From: a virus
IMG/VR virus record: IMGVR_UViG_3300025520_000006
Span: 1 to 58,137 of that record
Strand: one strand, 5' to 3'
Length of the DNA stretch: 58,137 nt
In this document: in pieces, positions 1 to 7,026 of the stretch
How positions within the stretch are numbered: the stretch's first letter is position 1
Layout: each line of letters starts with the position of its first letter
The notes under the pieces: model-generated
The model's database searches: none
What the model was told of the DNA's origin: nothing
The model's input: the letters and a program-made list of their open reading frames with translations, nothing else
Made by a program: the position numbers and the translations under genes

Positions 1-2
1 AA

Positions 3-128
3 AAGCCGATGAAATGCGAGCCCGTCGCCGGGCAGGTGTGGGAGTGGATCTGTCAGGCGCACTGGCGGCAGGTCCGTCGAGATCGCCGGCGCGCCTATGC
101 ACGTGTGCGCAAGATCTGGCATGGCGGA
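3..128. repeat. Left copy of the terminal direct repeat (circular overlap)
   Basis: Bases 3-128 are identical to bases 58012-58137 (126 bp). If bases 1-2 are included the match is 128 bp with one mismatch at base 2. A repeat of about 127 bp at contig ends is the usual signature of an assembler closing a circle, so the window is best read as one circular molecule of about 58,011 bp. It could also be a short true terminal redundancy, but the reading frame runs through it without a break, which favours a simple overlap. Confidence 0.93.
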
Positions 129-263
129 GACGGTCGAGGCATGACGCTCGGCGAGATAATGGCGCATCCGAAATGGGGCAACCGTGCCGTTCACCGCGCA
201 GCAAAGGACCGCTTGTGGGAGCGGATCAAGCGCGAGGCGATCGAGCGGGCGGCTGGGATATGA
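9..263 (+). CDS. 3' part of a small cysteine-rich protein spanning the circle join
   Basis: These are residues 19-102 of a 102-residue protein whose start is at 57964, on the other side of the join. The full product begins with a CC-x3-C cluster, continues with a Cys and a C-x3-HW segment, and ends in a basic helical region. This pattern suggests a small zinc-binding, possibly nucleic-acid-binding protein. It is the penultimate gene of the rightward early operon. The ATG at 9 is internal and not the real start. I do not recognise a named family. Confidence 0.75.
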   Translation: MKCEPVAGQVWEWICQAHWRQVRRDRRRAYARVRKIWHGGDGRGMTLGEIMAHPKWGNRAVHRAAKDRLWERIKREAIERAAGI

Positions 264-275
264 GGCGGCGGGGCA

Positions 276-959
276 ATGAGCAAATCTGACAGGCGCGGCG
301 CAAAAAAAATCATAAATGACGAATTGGCGAGAATGGTCAAACATGGTGGCATTTCAGCTATTAAGTCGGCGCGGCGCGCTAATCTGACGGGGCAAAAGTC
401 AGATCAAAAGCTAACGTTGTCAGATTATGAGATTGCGCTGATCACCGAGTCAGCGGACGTGCCAGGCCGTCTCAGCGAAGAAAGGGCGGCGCTCCTCCTC
501 GCCGGCATCGTCATCAGCGCAGAGCCAGCTCAATGGTCTATCCATCATGTCAGGGTTCGGCTTAAGGAGGCCGCGCGCGGGTGTGAGAGGATAGTCGGCA
601 GGGTCGGGCCGAGAGCCGATCGCGGTTTTTGGCCGGCAACCATCACGGAGTGGGCGGACAAAGTGAGCCGCCTCTCCGGGGCCGGCCGACCGGTCACGGA
701 AATAGACGCGGCGGGTGATGAGCATGACGTCGCTCGTATCGAAGAAGCGATTCAGTGGCCTATGCGCTATCTTTCGAAGCCTGGTCTCGAGACGGTAATC
801 AAGACGGTGCAAATGTGGATGTGGTGTGAAGCCGTCGATGAAGCGTTCCAGGACTTCTACAAGGGCCTCGGTGCCTCGCGCCGAACCGCCTATCGTCGCC
901 TTGATGATGGATTCAGGCAGATCCTCGACGGTGTGATCGCCGATGGCGTCGATCTCTAA
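276..959 (+). CDS. Early protein with C-terminal helix-turn-helix-like region (DUF6362-like)
   Basis: A 227-residue protein, last in the rightward early operon, 12 bp after the preceding gene. The N-terminal 60 residues are basic. The C-terminal third has a tryptophan/alanine-rich helix followed by a G-x-SRRTAYRR segment, as seen in the DUF6362 family of alphaproteobacterial phages, where it resembles a recognition helix. Its place as the last early gene before the late region makes a late-transcription regulator possible, but that is inference from position only. Family assignment is from motif memory and moderate. Confidence 0.7.
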   Translation: MSKSDRRGAKKIINDELARMVKHGGISAIKSARRANLTGQKSDQKLTLSDYEIALITESADVPGRLSEERAALLLAGIVISAEPAQWSIHHVRVRLKEAARGCERIVGRVGPRADRGFWPATITEWADKVSRLSGAGRPVTEIDAAGDEHDVARIEEAIQWPMRYLSKPGLETVIKTVQMWMWCEAVDEAFQDFYKGLGASRRTAYRRLDDGFRQILDGVIADGVDL

Positions 960-1418
960 AAAGTAGCCGCTGAGCGGTTAATGACGGCCAATCATGATGC
1001 TCGATTTTCGCGAATCGGCATCCCTCAAACACCGTTTTTGACGCGCGCGCGATCATTTCAGCAATCTCTGTCAATACAAAAACAGCAACTGAAACCAACA
1101 AAATATTGTGCGACGCAAACAGATTGATATCAGCAGTTTATAGACTGAATAACGGACGGATATTGCGATGCAGCACAAAAAACAGCTTATACTCTGGCAC
1201 AAAATAGGGCCATCTCGCGCGCATCTCATCCTCCCTTCTTATGCAGTACGCAGACTCGGTCCTGCCGCCGTCCGAGCGGAGCGGGCGCCTCAAGCGCCCC
1301 GCGCAGCGCCTCCAGGTACAGGGAATCGACTCCAGATAATGAATGAAGTTTTGCGCGTTCCGCCTTATACGGAATCTGAAAGGAAAGGCGCGCGCGCCTC
1401 AGCGCGCGCTTTCATGCC
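960..1418. other. Non-coding junction between early and late operons
   Basis: About 460 bp without a convincing gene. The first 200 bp are AT-rich compared with the surroundings and would suit a late promoter; a TATACT hexamer lies at 1190-1195, but no good -35 element sits at normal spacing. A GGGCGC/GCGCCC hairpin lies near 1287-1303 and a strong hairpin at 1384-1412. Short frames here have phage-atypical composition and no recognisable domain. By position this is where a late promoter and any leader-acting control would be expected. Confidence 0.5.
1384..1412 (+). terminator. Strong GC hairpin, possible terminator before the HNH gene
   Basis: An eight-base alternating GC stem (1388-1395 with 1402-1409) has a six-base loop and is flanked by AAAG on the left and TTT on the right. 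It ends 7 bp before the HNH gene at 1419. The T-tract is only three bases, so it could be a terminator or attenuator or just a structured leader. Confidence 0.4.
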
Positions 1419-1775
1419 TTGCGCTTAAAGACGATCAAGTCGCGCCTCAGACCAGCAGAGCAGACACGTGCAACATTCCGCCCAACAGAAGGCGGAAAGA
1501 ACGCAGCCCACTATCAGAGCGAAGCGCATCGTAATTGGCGGCTCGCCGTTCTTAGAAGGGACGGGTTCGCTTGCGTTAAGTGCGGCGCGCATGGTCACGG
1601 CGTCCGCTTGATCGCAGACCACAAAATAGAACTGGAAGACGGCGGCGCCGCGCTCGACCCGGATAATGGCGAGACGCTGTGCGTGCCATGTTCGAACGTC
1701 AAAACGGCGCGCGCCAGGCGGGCTAGGCTCGAGTGCACGCCAGCGGCCACCCCCCAGGGGGGATCAAATCTCTAG
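1419..1775 (+). CDS. HNH endonuclease upstream of terminase
   Basis: A 118-residue protein with a typical small phage HNH fold: a WRLAVLRRDG helix, C-x2-C (CVKC), an ADH motif supplying the metal-binding histidine, DxDNGETLC, and a second C-x2-C. In HK97-type phages an HNH protein of this kind acts with the terminase in cutting DNA for packaging. A second HNH gene and the terminase genes follow it. The 3' end carries an unusual C6-A-G6 palindrome (1750-1762) within the coding sequence. Confidence 0.85.
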   Translation: MRLKTIKSRLRPAEQTRATFRPTEGGKNAAHYQSEAHRNWRLAVLRRDGFACVKCGAHGHGVRLIADHKIELEDGGAALDPDNGETLCVPCSNVKTARARRARLECTPAATPQGGSNL

Positions 1776-1804
1776 GGCGATGGGGCCAGCCTACCGGTAT
1801 GGGG

Positions 1805-1832
1805 CTCACGCGGAGATTTTTTTTAGCGTGAG
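1805..1832. repeat. Inverted repeat with T8 loop
   Basis: CTCACGC (1805-1811) pairs with GCGTGAG (1826-1832) across a 14-base loop containing eight consecutive T residues. It lies between the HNH gene and the tRNA cluster. The T-run is in the loop, so it is not a standard terminator. The surrounding 1776-1926 holds nothing else I can name. Confidence 0.4.
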
Positions 1833-1926
1833 GAAAAATCAGCTCGATCTCTATAACGCGATGAAAAATTGGATTACGGGAATCGTCATGGGCAGCACCG
1901 ACGCCACGCCACGACCGACGACCGAT

Positions 1927-2002
1927 CTGGGCGTAGCTCAGGTGGTAGAACACCGCGCTTGGGACGCGGATGTCGTCGGTACGAGCCCTGCCGCCCAGAC
2001 CA
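1927..2002 (+). tRNA. tRNA-Pro (anticodon TGG)
   Basis: The acceptor stem CTGGGCG/CGCCCAG is perfect, the anticodon stem CCGCG/CGCGG encloses the loop CTTGGGA (anticodon TGG), and CCA is encoded at 2000-2002. The D stem and T stem each have one mismatch, and the T loop begins TAC where TTC is usual, so it is somewhat divergent. It would read CCA codons, which are rare in GC-rich hosts. Confidence 0.82.
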
Positions 2003-2018
2003 TCATTCGACAGCAACA

Positions 2019-2041
2019 CTAGACGATCCGGCTTCGTCTAG
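2019..2041 (+). other. Spacer hairpin between tRNA genes
   Basis: CTAGACGA (2019-2026) and TCGTCTAG (2034-2041) form a perfect 8-bp stem with a 7-base loop between tRNA-Pro and tRNA-Gln. It probably shapes processing of the tRNA transcript. It is not followed by a T-run, so it is not an obvious terminator. Confidence 0.45.
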
Positions 2042-2060
2042 CGGCGGTGCCTAAGAGTTT

Positions 2061-2136
2061 TCTGGGGTCGCCTAATTGGTAGGGCAACTGACTTTGAATC
2101 AGGAGGTTGGGGGTTCGAGCCCCTCCCCCAGAACCA
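2061..2136 (+). tRNA. tRNA-Gln (anticodon TTG)
   Basis: The acceptor stem TCTGGGG/CCCCAGA is perfect. The D stem is GCCT/GGGC and the anticodon loop is CTTTGAA (anticodon TTG). The T arm GGGGG-TTCGAGC-CCCTC is good, the discriminator is A, and CCA is encoded at 2134-2136. It reads CAA. An HNH open frame starts inside this gene and continues through its 3' end. Confidence 0.92.
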
Positions 2137-2624
2137 AAACATGCAAGAAATGCGGCTTGCTCAAGCCGCTCGCCGACTATGCTATCGATAGAAAGGCGAA
2201 AGACGGTCGTCAGGGCTGGTGCCGGCCATGCAAGGTTATATCAGTGGGTGCCGCACCTAGCGCCAAGACCCGTTGCCGGTCTCGAAGAACTAAAGAACAA
2301 GGGCGCGCGCGTTATCACCGAGAGAAGTTGCGCTTCAATATCGGGCGGCGCATTCGGGCTTCGATCGCGGGGGCAAAAACAGCGAGTTGGCCTTCGGTTC
2401 TCGGGTATGGCGTTGCCGAGTTGCAAGCTCATCTTGAAGGCCTATTCAAACCAGGGATGTCGTGGGAAAATTACGGCATTCACTGGCACATAGACCATCG
2501 AAGGCCGGTTGCTAGTTTTGGGGCGATGGCGATCGGCGACGAGATGTTCTCGGAGTGCTGGGCGCTGTCGAACCTGCAACCACTTGAAGCGGTAGAAAAT
2601 CTTCGAAAGGGTTGCCGCCTTTGA
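2076..2624 (+). CDS. HNH endonuclease lodged between tRNA genes
   Basis: The frame is open for 182 residues and is bounded by ATG 2076 inside tRNA-Gln and a stop at 2622-2624 inside a tRNA remnant. The recognisable protein begins near 2139 with a C-x2-C zinc knuckle (CKKCG), then a paired C-x2-C (WCRPCK). The C-terminal half carries the phage HNH signature: GMSWENYG, HIDHRRPVASF, ALSNLQPL, and a terminal NLRKG. No convincing start codon or ribosome site is seen between 2137 and the zinc knuckle, so the true start is uncertain. The family includes free-standing homing-type nucleases. Confidence 0.75.
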   Translation: MVGQLTLNQEVGGSSPSPRTKTCKKCGLLKPLADYAIDRKAKDGRQGWCRPCKVISVGAAPSAKTRCRSRRTKEQGRARYHREKLRFNIGRRIRASIAGAKTASWPSVLGYGVAELQAHLEGLFKPGMSWENYGIHWHIDHRRPVASFGAMAIGDEMFSECWALSNLQPLEAVENLRKGCRL

Positions 2625-2662
2625 AGCGGCAGACCTTGGTTCGAATCCAGGAGCCGGAGCCA
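2614..2662 (+). pseudogene. 5'-truncated tRNA (anticodon-arm to CCA only), Gln-like anticodon TTG
   Basis: The anticodon stem GCCGC/GCGGC encloses the loop CTTTGAA (anticodon TTG, 2621-2623). The T arm CTTGG-TTCGAAT-CCAGG is good, followed by a 3' acceptor strand and CCA (2660-2662). No D arm or matching 5' acceptor strand (TCCGGCT expected) exists upstream, where the HNH coding sequence ends. The stop codon of that gene overlaps the anticodon. It looks like a tRNA whose 5' half was replaced by the HNH gene. Confidence 0.7.
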
Positions 2663-2939
2663 ATTTCCACAGCGACGCTCCTCCGACAGGTTGTGGTCGA
2701 AGATTCTCGGGGCGCATCGGCAGAGTGGAGGGATGGTCTCCTAGATGCCGAAGTGGAGGCGAAACTGGTCAGTAGGCAGAGGTGGGCGGCGACGGTCGCT
2801 GAGAGCTCTGAGTGAGCGCTGCCAAATGCCAGCCACACTCGCGGTCCTTAGCCGCCGCAACAGGGCCGCGGCGCCGCCAGCTGGGAAACCGCTGGCGGAG
2901 AGATTCGGTCTCCCCCTCTGCTTCGGCATGGGGAGGCTT
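2663..2939. other. Hairpin-rich spacer between tRNA remnant and tRNA-Gly-like gene
   Basis: 277 bp with no supported gene. Perfect inverted repeats include CCGCCAGC/GCTGGCGG (2874-2881 with 2891-2898) and TCGGCA/TGCCGA (near 2714-2748). A TTCG-capped stem flanked by CCCC/GGGG lies near 2910-2936. Parts resemble tRNA D- and T-arm sequence (GGCAGAGTGG near 2717; GATTCGGTC near 2902), so decayed tRNA genes are possible. I could not fold a complete tRNA from it. Confidence 0.4.
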
Positions 2940-3013
2940 GCGGAAGTAGCTCAGTGGTAGAGCAGCGGCCACCTAGTCGCGTGTCGTTGGTTCAATCCCA
3001 ACCTTCCGCTCCA
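2940..3013 (+). tRNA. tRNA-Gly-like gene with a six-base anticodon loop
   Basis: The acceptor stem GCGGAAG/CTTCCGC with discriminator T and encoded CCA (3011-3013) carries glycine identity features (G1-C72, C2-G71, U73). The D stem GCTC/GAGC is perfect, and so is the T arm GTTGG-TTCAATC-CCAAC. The anticodon stem GCGGC/GTCGC has one G-T pair and leaves a loop of only six bases, CACCTA. If U33 was lost, the anticodon would be ACC (glycine, GGT codons). Function is uncertain because of the short loop. Confidence 0.65.
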
Positions 3014-3021
3014 AGTTCGAG

Positions 3022-3228
3022 ATGAGGCGGTTCCGTGAGGAACTCGCGCTGCTCGGCCAGCGTCACCTGGCCGGCTTAAGGCTGAATGGGCGTGACGGCT
3101 CGATCGGCCATCTCGAATTCAATTTCGCTGCGGGTTCCAAGCGCCCGCGGATCCCGGCATTCAGACCTGGGCGCGCGAATGGCCCTACGCCGCAAGCAGA
3201 GGTCGCCGGGGCAATTCGAGCGCTGTGA
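3022..3228 (+). CDS. Small hypothetical protein after the tRNA cluster
   Basis: A 68-residue basic frame starting 9 bp after tRNA-Gly CCA. There is no recognisable domain and no strong ribosome-binding site. It fills the gap between the tRNA cluster and the next gene in the same direction, which is the main support. It may be spurious. Confidence 0.3.
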   Translation: MRRFREELALLGQRHLAGLRLNGRDGSIGHLEFNFAAGSKRPRIPAFRPGRANGPTPQAEVAGAIRAL

Positions 3229-3240
3229 GGACCGCAGCGA

Positions 3241-3510
3241 ATGATGTTCTACGTCGGCAAGATGGTTGACGAGAGATACCGGTTTCGCCCAATCGCGACT
3301 GCGCAGTTTGTCCGAAAAGGAACGGTCGCTGACCTCTGGTTCGCCGGCGGTAAAATCTATCGCGCGGTGTGGCGCTCAAACGGCCGATGCGTCGCATGGT
3401 TCATGGAGCCTGGACAGCGACGAAAGAAGCCCGCCGGATTGTATGATCCAGAGGCGTGGCGACCGGTAGCTCTTGGCATTGGCGATGGCGGACGGCGGCA
3501 ACGCGGCTAA
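3241..3510 (+). CDS. Small hypothetical protein before the small terminase subunit
   Basis: An 89-residue protein with ATGATG at its start and a TGAGGA ribosome-site-like sequence about 8 bp upstream. The composition is ordinary, with several aromatic residues in the first 60, and no domain is recognised. It sits directly before the small terminase gene in the same direction, with a 9-bp gap. Confidence 0.45.
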   Translation: MMFYVGKMVDERYRFRPIATAQFVRKGTVADLWFAGGKIYRAVWRSNGRCVAWFMEPGQRRKKPAGLYDPEAWRPVALGIGDGGRRQRG

Positions 3511-3519
3511 CGGTGAACG

Positions 3520-3969
3520 ATGACAGTGAAGAAACGCGGTCGGCCGGCGTTCAAGCCGACGCCGGCCATTCGCCGAAAGGTCGAGCAGTGCGTATTCGGC
3601 GGAATGCCGAAGACCGAAATCGCCGCCGGGCTCGGCATCGACGAAAACACGCTGCGGAAGCATTTCGAGCACGAGCTCCACATCGGATTGAGCCGCCGCC
3701 GAGTCGAGGTTCTGGACTTGCTTTTCAGCGCAGCCCGCAAAGGCAACGTGACGGCGCAGAAGAAGCTCGAGGAGATGGGCGCGCGCGCCGCCGCAGAAGC
3801 CAACTTTCACGATCGGCCTGAAAATGAGCCTCGCCAGGCAGACGCCGTCTCGAAGGCGCCGAAGCTCGGGAAGAAGGAATCGCAGCAGATCGAAGCAGAA
3901 AATGCCGGCCTCGGCACGGATTGGGGTGACGATCTGCACATTGGCGCCGGCGGCCGTCTACCGAACTGA
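3520..3969 (+). CDS. terS: Terminase small subunit (helix-turn-helix)
   Basis: A 149-residue protein with a GRPAFKPT opening followed by a helix-turn-helix: MPKTEIAAGLGIDENTLRKH (residues 29-48), then an RKGNVTAQKKLEEMG helix. This is the pattern of small terminase subunits in alphaproteobacterial siphoviruses, which bind the packaging site and hand DNA to the large subunit. Its stop overlaps the start of the large subunit by one base, as expected of co-translated partners. Confidence 0.82.
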   Translation: MTVKKRGRPAFKPTPAIRRKVEQCVFGGMPKTEIAAGLGIDENTLRKHFEHELHIGLSRRRVEVLDLLFSAARKGNVTAQKKLEEMGARAAAEANFHDRPENEPRQADAVSKAPKLGKKESQQIEAENAGLGTDWGDDLHIGAGGRLPN

Positions 3970-5687
3970 TGGCGGACTGGTCAACGGCTTGTCCGGATTG
4001 GGAGCGCCGCCTCCTCGCCGGCCAGTCGCTAGTCCCAAATCTCCCGCTTTTCACCGAGGAGGCAGATCGCGCGGAGCGCGTCTTCAAGAGGCTTCGCATC
4101 CCGGATCTTATCGGGACGCCGACGATGGGCGAGGTAGCTGGCCCTTGGCTGTTTCCGATCGTCAGGGCGATTTTCGGATCCTACGACGTCGACACTAATC
4201 GGCGAATGATCCAGGAATTCTTCTGGCTCATCGCGAAGAAGAACACGAAGACCAGTTCCGGCGCCGCGATCATGGTCGAGGCGCTGATCCTCAATCGCCG
4301 GCCAGAAGGTGAGTTCAATCTCGTCAGCGCGACGAAGGAGATAGCTGACATTTCGTTCCGCCAGGCATCTGGAACGATCCGGACTGATCCGGAGCTCGAC
4401 AAGACTTTCCAGGTCCAGAAGCACATTCGAACGATCACGCATCGGAGAACCGGAGCGACGCTAAAGGTCAAAGCTGCCGACACCGACGTGATCACCGGCG
4501 GCAAGGGCTCGACGCTGATTGACGAATTGCATGTCCTTGGATCGAAGAAGGACGCAGCAGACATCCTCGTCGAGATCCGCGGCGCGCTGGCGGCGCGTCC
4601 TGACGGCTTCCTGATCATCATCACCACGCAGTCGAAGGCGCCGCCGGAAGGCGTCTTCAAGAGCGAGCTCGGCAAGGCCCGCCTCGTGCGCGACGGTAAG
4701 CTGTCGCTGCCGCTTCTTCCGATCCTTTACGAACTGCCGGGGCGGCTCCAAGACGGCGACGGCTGGAAGGATCGCCGCTACTGGTCGGCTGTTAATCCGA
4801 ATCTGGGGCGCTCGGTCGACGAGGCGTTTCTCGAACGGTCGCTGCTGACGGCGGAGATCGAGGGCAAAGAAGAGCTGGCGCTCTTCGCCTCGCAACATTT
4901 CAATGTCGAGATCGGCTTGAAAATGAGATCGGATCGATGGGCCGGCACCGATTATTGGGAGAAGGCTGTCGAACCAGCGGTGACGCTCAAGCGAATCCTC
5001 GAATGCTGCGAAGTCATCACGATTGGCATCGATGGCGGTGGTCTCGATGATCTGCTGAGCCTCTATGTCATCGGGCGCGAGGCTACACCGAATAAGGACG
5101 TCAGGTTCCGCCGCTGGTTCGGATGGGGACACTCCTGGGCATTTAGCGATCCCGTAAACAAGGGCGGCGTATTGGAGCGACGTAAATCGGAAGTCGCGAA
5201 GCTGCGCGATTTCGAGGCGGTTGGCGAACTGACAATCTTCACGCGCATGGGCGACGACATCGAGGAGATGGTCGCCATCATCAAGACGGTCTTCGATTCC
5301 GGTAAGCTGGCAATGATTGGGCTCGATCCCGTTGGCGTCGGGGCCGTCGTGGACGCGATCGCCGATGCCGAGATCCGGAGCGACGGCGACGAAGAGATGA
5401 TCGTCGCGGTTTCGCAGGGCTACAAGCTGATGGGCGCCATCAAGACGGCGGAACGCAAGCTCGCCGACGGAACGCTCGTGCCCGCGGAGCAAGCCATCAT
5501 GGCGTGGGCGGTCGGCAATGCCCGCAACGAGCAAAAAGGCAACGCCATGATGATCACGAAGCAAGCGAGCGGAACGGCCAAGATCGATCCGCTCATGGCG
5601 ATGTTTGACGCGATCGCGCTTATGAGCACAAATCCAGAAGCTTCGGACGCCATTCCAGACGATTATGAACTGGCGGTGTGGGCGTGA
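3969..5687 (+). CDS. terL: Terminase large subunit
   Basis: A 572-residue packaging motor of the Terminase_1 / HK97 type. The ATPase half has a Walker A-like segment near residues 90-98 (KKNTKTSS) and a Walker B with catalytic glutamate, LIDE (residues 183-186). The nuclease half begins with ITIGIDGGG (Asp355), the first acidic residue of the RuvC-like fold, followed by IGLDPVGVG and a terminal DPLMAMFDA. It pumps DNA into the prohead and cuts the concatemer. Length is normal for the family. Confidence 0.95.
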   Translation: MADWSTACPDWERRLLAGQSLVPNLPLFTEEADRAERVFKRLRIPDLIGTPTMGEVAGPWLFPIVRAIFGSYDVDTNRRMIQEFFWLIAKKNTKTSSGAAIMVEALILNRRPEGEFNLVSATKEIADISFRQASGTIRTDPELDKTFQVQKHIRTITHRRTGATLKVKAADTDVITGGKGSTLIDELHVLGSKKDAADILVEIRGALAARPDGFLIIITTQSKAPPEGVFKSELGKARLVRDGKLSLPLLPILYELPGRLQDGDGWKDRRYWSAVNPNLGRSVDEAFLERSLLTAEIEGKEELALFASQHFNVEIGLKMRSDRWAGTDYWEKAVEPAVTLKRILECCEVITIGIDGGGLDDLLSLYVIGREATPNKDVRFRRWFGWGHSWAFSDPVNKGGVLERRKSEVAKLRDFEAVGELTIFTRMGDDIEEMVAIIKTVFDSGKLAMIGLDPVGVGAVVDAIADAEIRSDGDEEMIVAVSQGYKLMGAIKTAERKLADGTLVPAEQAIMAWAVGNARNEQKGNAMMITKQASGTAKIDPLMAMFDAIALMSTNPEASDAIPDDYELAVWA

Positions 5688-7012
5688 AATTCTGGCAAGG
5701 TTGGTTTGGCGGCGCCGAGGCCTCGGATGACCGCTATATCGACGACTGGCTCAAAGGCATGGAACGCGGAATCGCGTCCGCGACTGGTCTGCGCGTGACT
5801 GTCGAGAACGCGTTGACGGTGCCGGGAATCTCTGGCTGCGTTCAGGTGCAATCCGAGGACATCGCCAAAGTTCCGTTGGAACTCAAGCGGCGGTCCGACG
5901 ATGGCTATGCGCCTGCGACCGAACACCGACTGTATTCGCTTCTGAAATATGGTCCGGCGCCGTGGCTCTCGCCCTATAAGTGGCGAAAGGCGATGGCGCA
6001 TGTTGTCATGACCAGAGGCAACGCCTATTCGCGCGTCTGGCGCGACAGCATTGGCATGACCGAGAAAATCACGCCGGTCCAAACCGGCCGTTGCTCGGTG
6101 CGATGGGCGGATGACGGCGAACCCTTCTTCGACATCACATTGAAAGGCGTCGTCGAGCGCGGATTGACCTGGCAAGACGTTATCCACGTCGGATACCGCG
6201 ACTCCGATCAATGCGCCGAAAACGGCGGCGTCATCGGCGTTTCGCCGATTGAGCAGAACAAGGAGACGGTGGCACTGATGATCGCGGCGGAGCGCTTCGC
6301 CGCGGCATTCTTCGCGAACGGCGCGCAACCGTCGATGATTCTCGAATATGACAAGAAGCTGCCTAATGACGAAGTCGCGAAGCGCATCCGCGCCGGCATT
6401 GAACGCGTCTATGGCGGGCTCGACAACAAATGGAAGGTCGCGATCCTCGAACTGGGGATCAAGATGCGCGAGACATCATTCGATCCGGCGAAAACGCAGC
6501 TGGTCGAAACCCGCAAGCTCGGCGGCGAGATGGCCTGCACGATGTTCCGCACGCCGCCGCACAAGATTGGCATTCTCGATAAGGCGACATTCTCAAATAT
6601 CGAGCAACAAAGCATCGACTATGTGACTGGGCCGCTTTCGTCGCTCGCCAAGTCGATCGAGTCGGCAATCACGATCGCGTGCCTGACGCCGCCGGAGCGC
6701 GAGATTTACAAGGTCGAACACAATCTCGAAGGCCTGATGCGCGGCGATCTGCTCAGCCGTTATCGCGCCTATGCTATGGGTCGTCAGTGGGGCTGGCTGT
6801 CGGTCAATGATGTGCGCGACCGCGAGAATGAAAATCGCATTGGGCCGCAGGGCGACGAATATCTTGTGCCGCTCAATATGATCCCGGCGAACGACGCCAA
6901 GCCGGACACGCCGGACCAGCGCGATGATCAAAACGCATGGATGGCGGGCGATGTCCGCTATGCGCTTCCGCAGGCGGCTGCGAAGGCCATGCGCATCTCC
7001 CCCACGATCTGA
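5678..7012 (+). CDS. Portal protein (HK97 type)
   Basis: A Phage_portal family protein of 442-444 residues. Typical features are VENALTVPGISGCVQVQSEDIAKVP near the start, the TRGNAYSRV strand, DVIHVGYR, and the helical SNIEQQSIDY segment. It forms the dodecameric ring through which DNA enters and leaves the head. The start is GTG at 5678 or, more likely, GTG at 5684, which overlaps the terminase stop in a GTGA arrangement. Confidence 0.95.
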   Translation: MGVKFWQGWFGGAEASDDRYIDDWLKGMERGIASATGLRVTVENALTVPGISGCVQVQSEDIAKVPLELKRRSDDGYAPATEHRLYSLLKYGPAPWLSPYKWRKAMAHVVMTRGNAYSRVWRDSIGMTEKITPVQTGRCSVRWADDGEPFFDITLKGVVERGLTWQDVIHVGYRDSDQCAENGGVIGVSPIEQNKETVALMIAAERFAAAFFANGAQPSMILEYDKKLPNDEVAKRIRAGIERVYGGLDNKWKVAILELGIKMRETSFDPAKTQLVETRKLGGEMACTMFRTPPHKIGILDKATFSNIEQQSIDYVTGPLSSLAKSIESAITIACLTPPEREIYKVEHNLEGLMRGDLLSRYRAYAMGRQWGWLSVNDVRDRENENRIGPQGDEYLVPLNMIPANDAKPDTPDQRDDQNAWMAGDVRYALPQAAAKAMRISPTI

Positions 7013-7026
7013 ACTGAGGTCACACC

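Noticed and set aside
1168-1428. An 86-codon plus-strand frame before the HNH gene
   Set aside because: Low-complexity Ala/Arg/Pro composition, no ribosome site, and it overlaps a terminator-like hairpin.
2700-2939. Possible further tRNA genes (serine-like D-arm sequence GGCAGAGTGG)
   Set aside because: No complete cloverleaf with acceptor and CCA could be built; reported only as a hairpin-rich spacer.
4461-5564. A 367-codon minus-strand frame opposite the large terminase gene
   Set aside because: Antisense shadow of a clear terminase gene.
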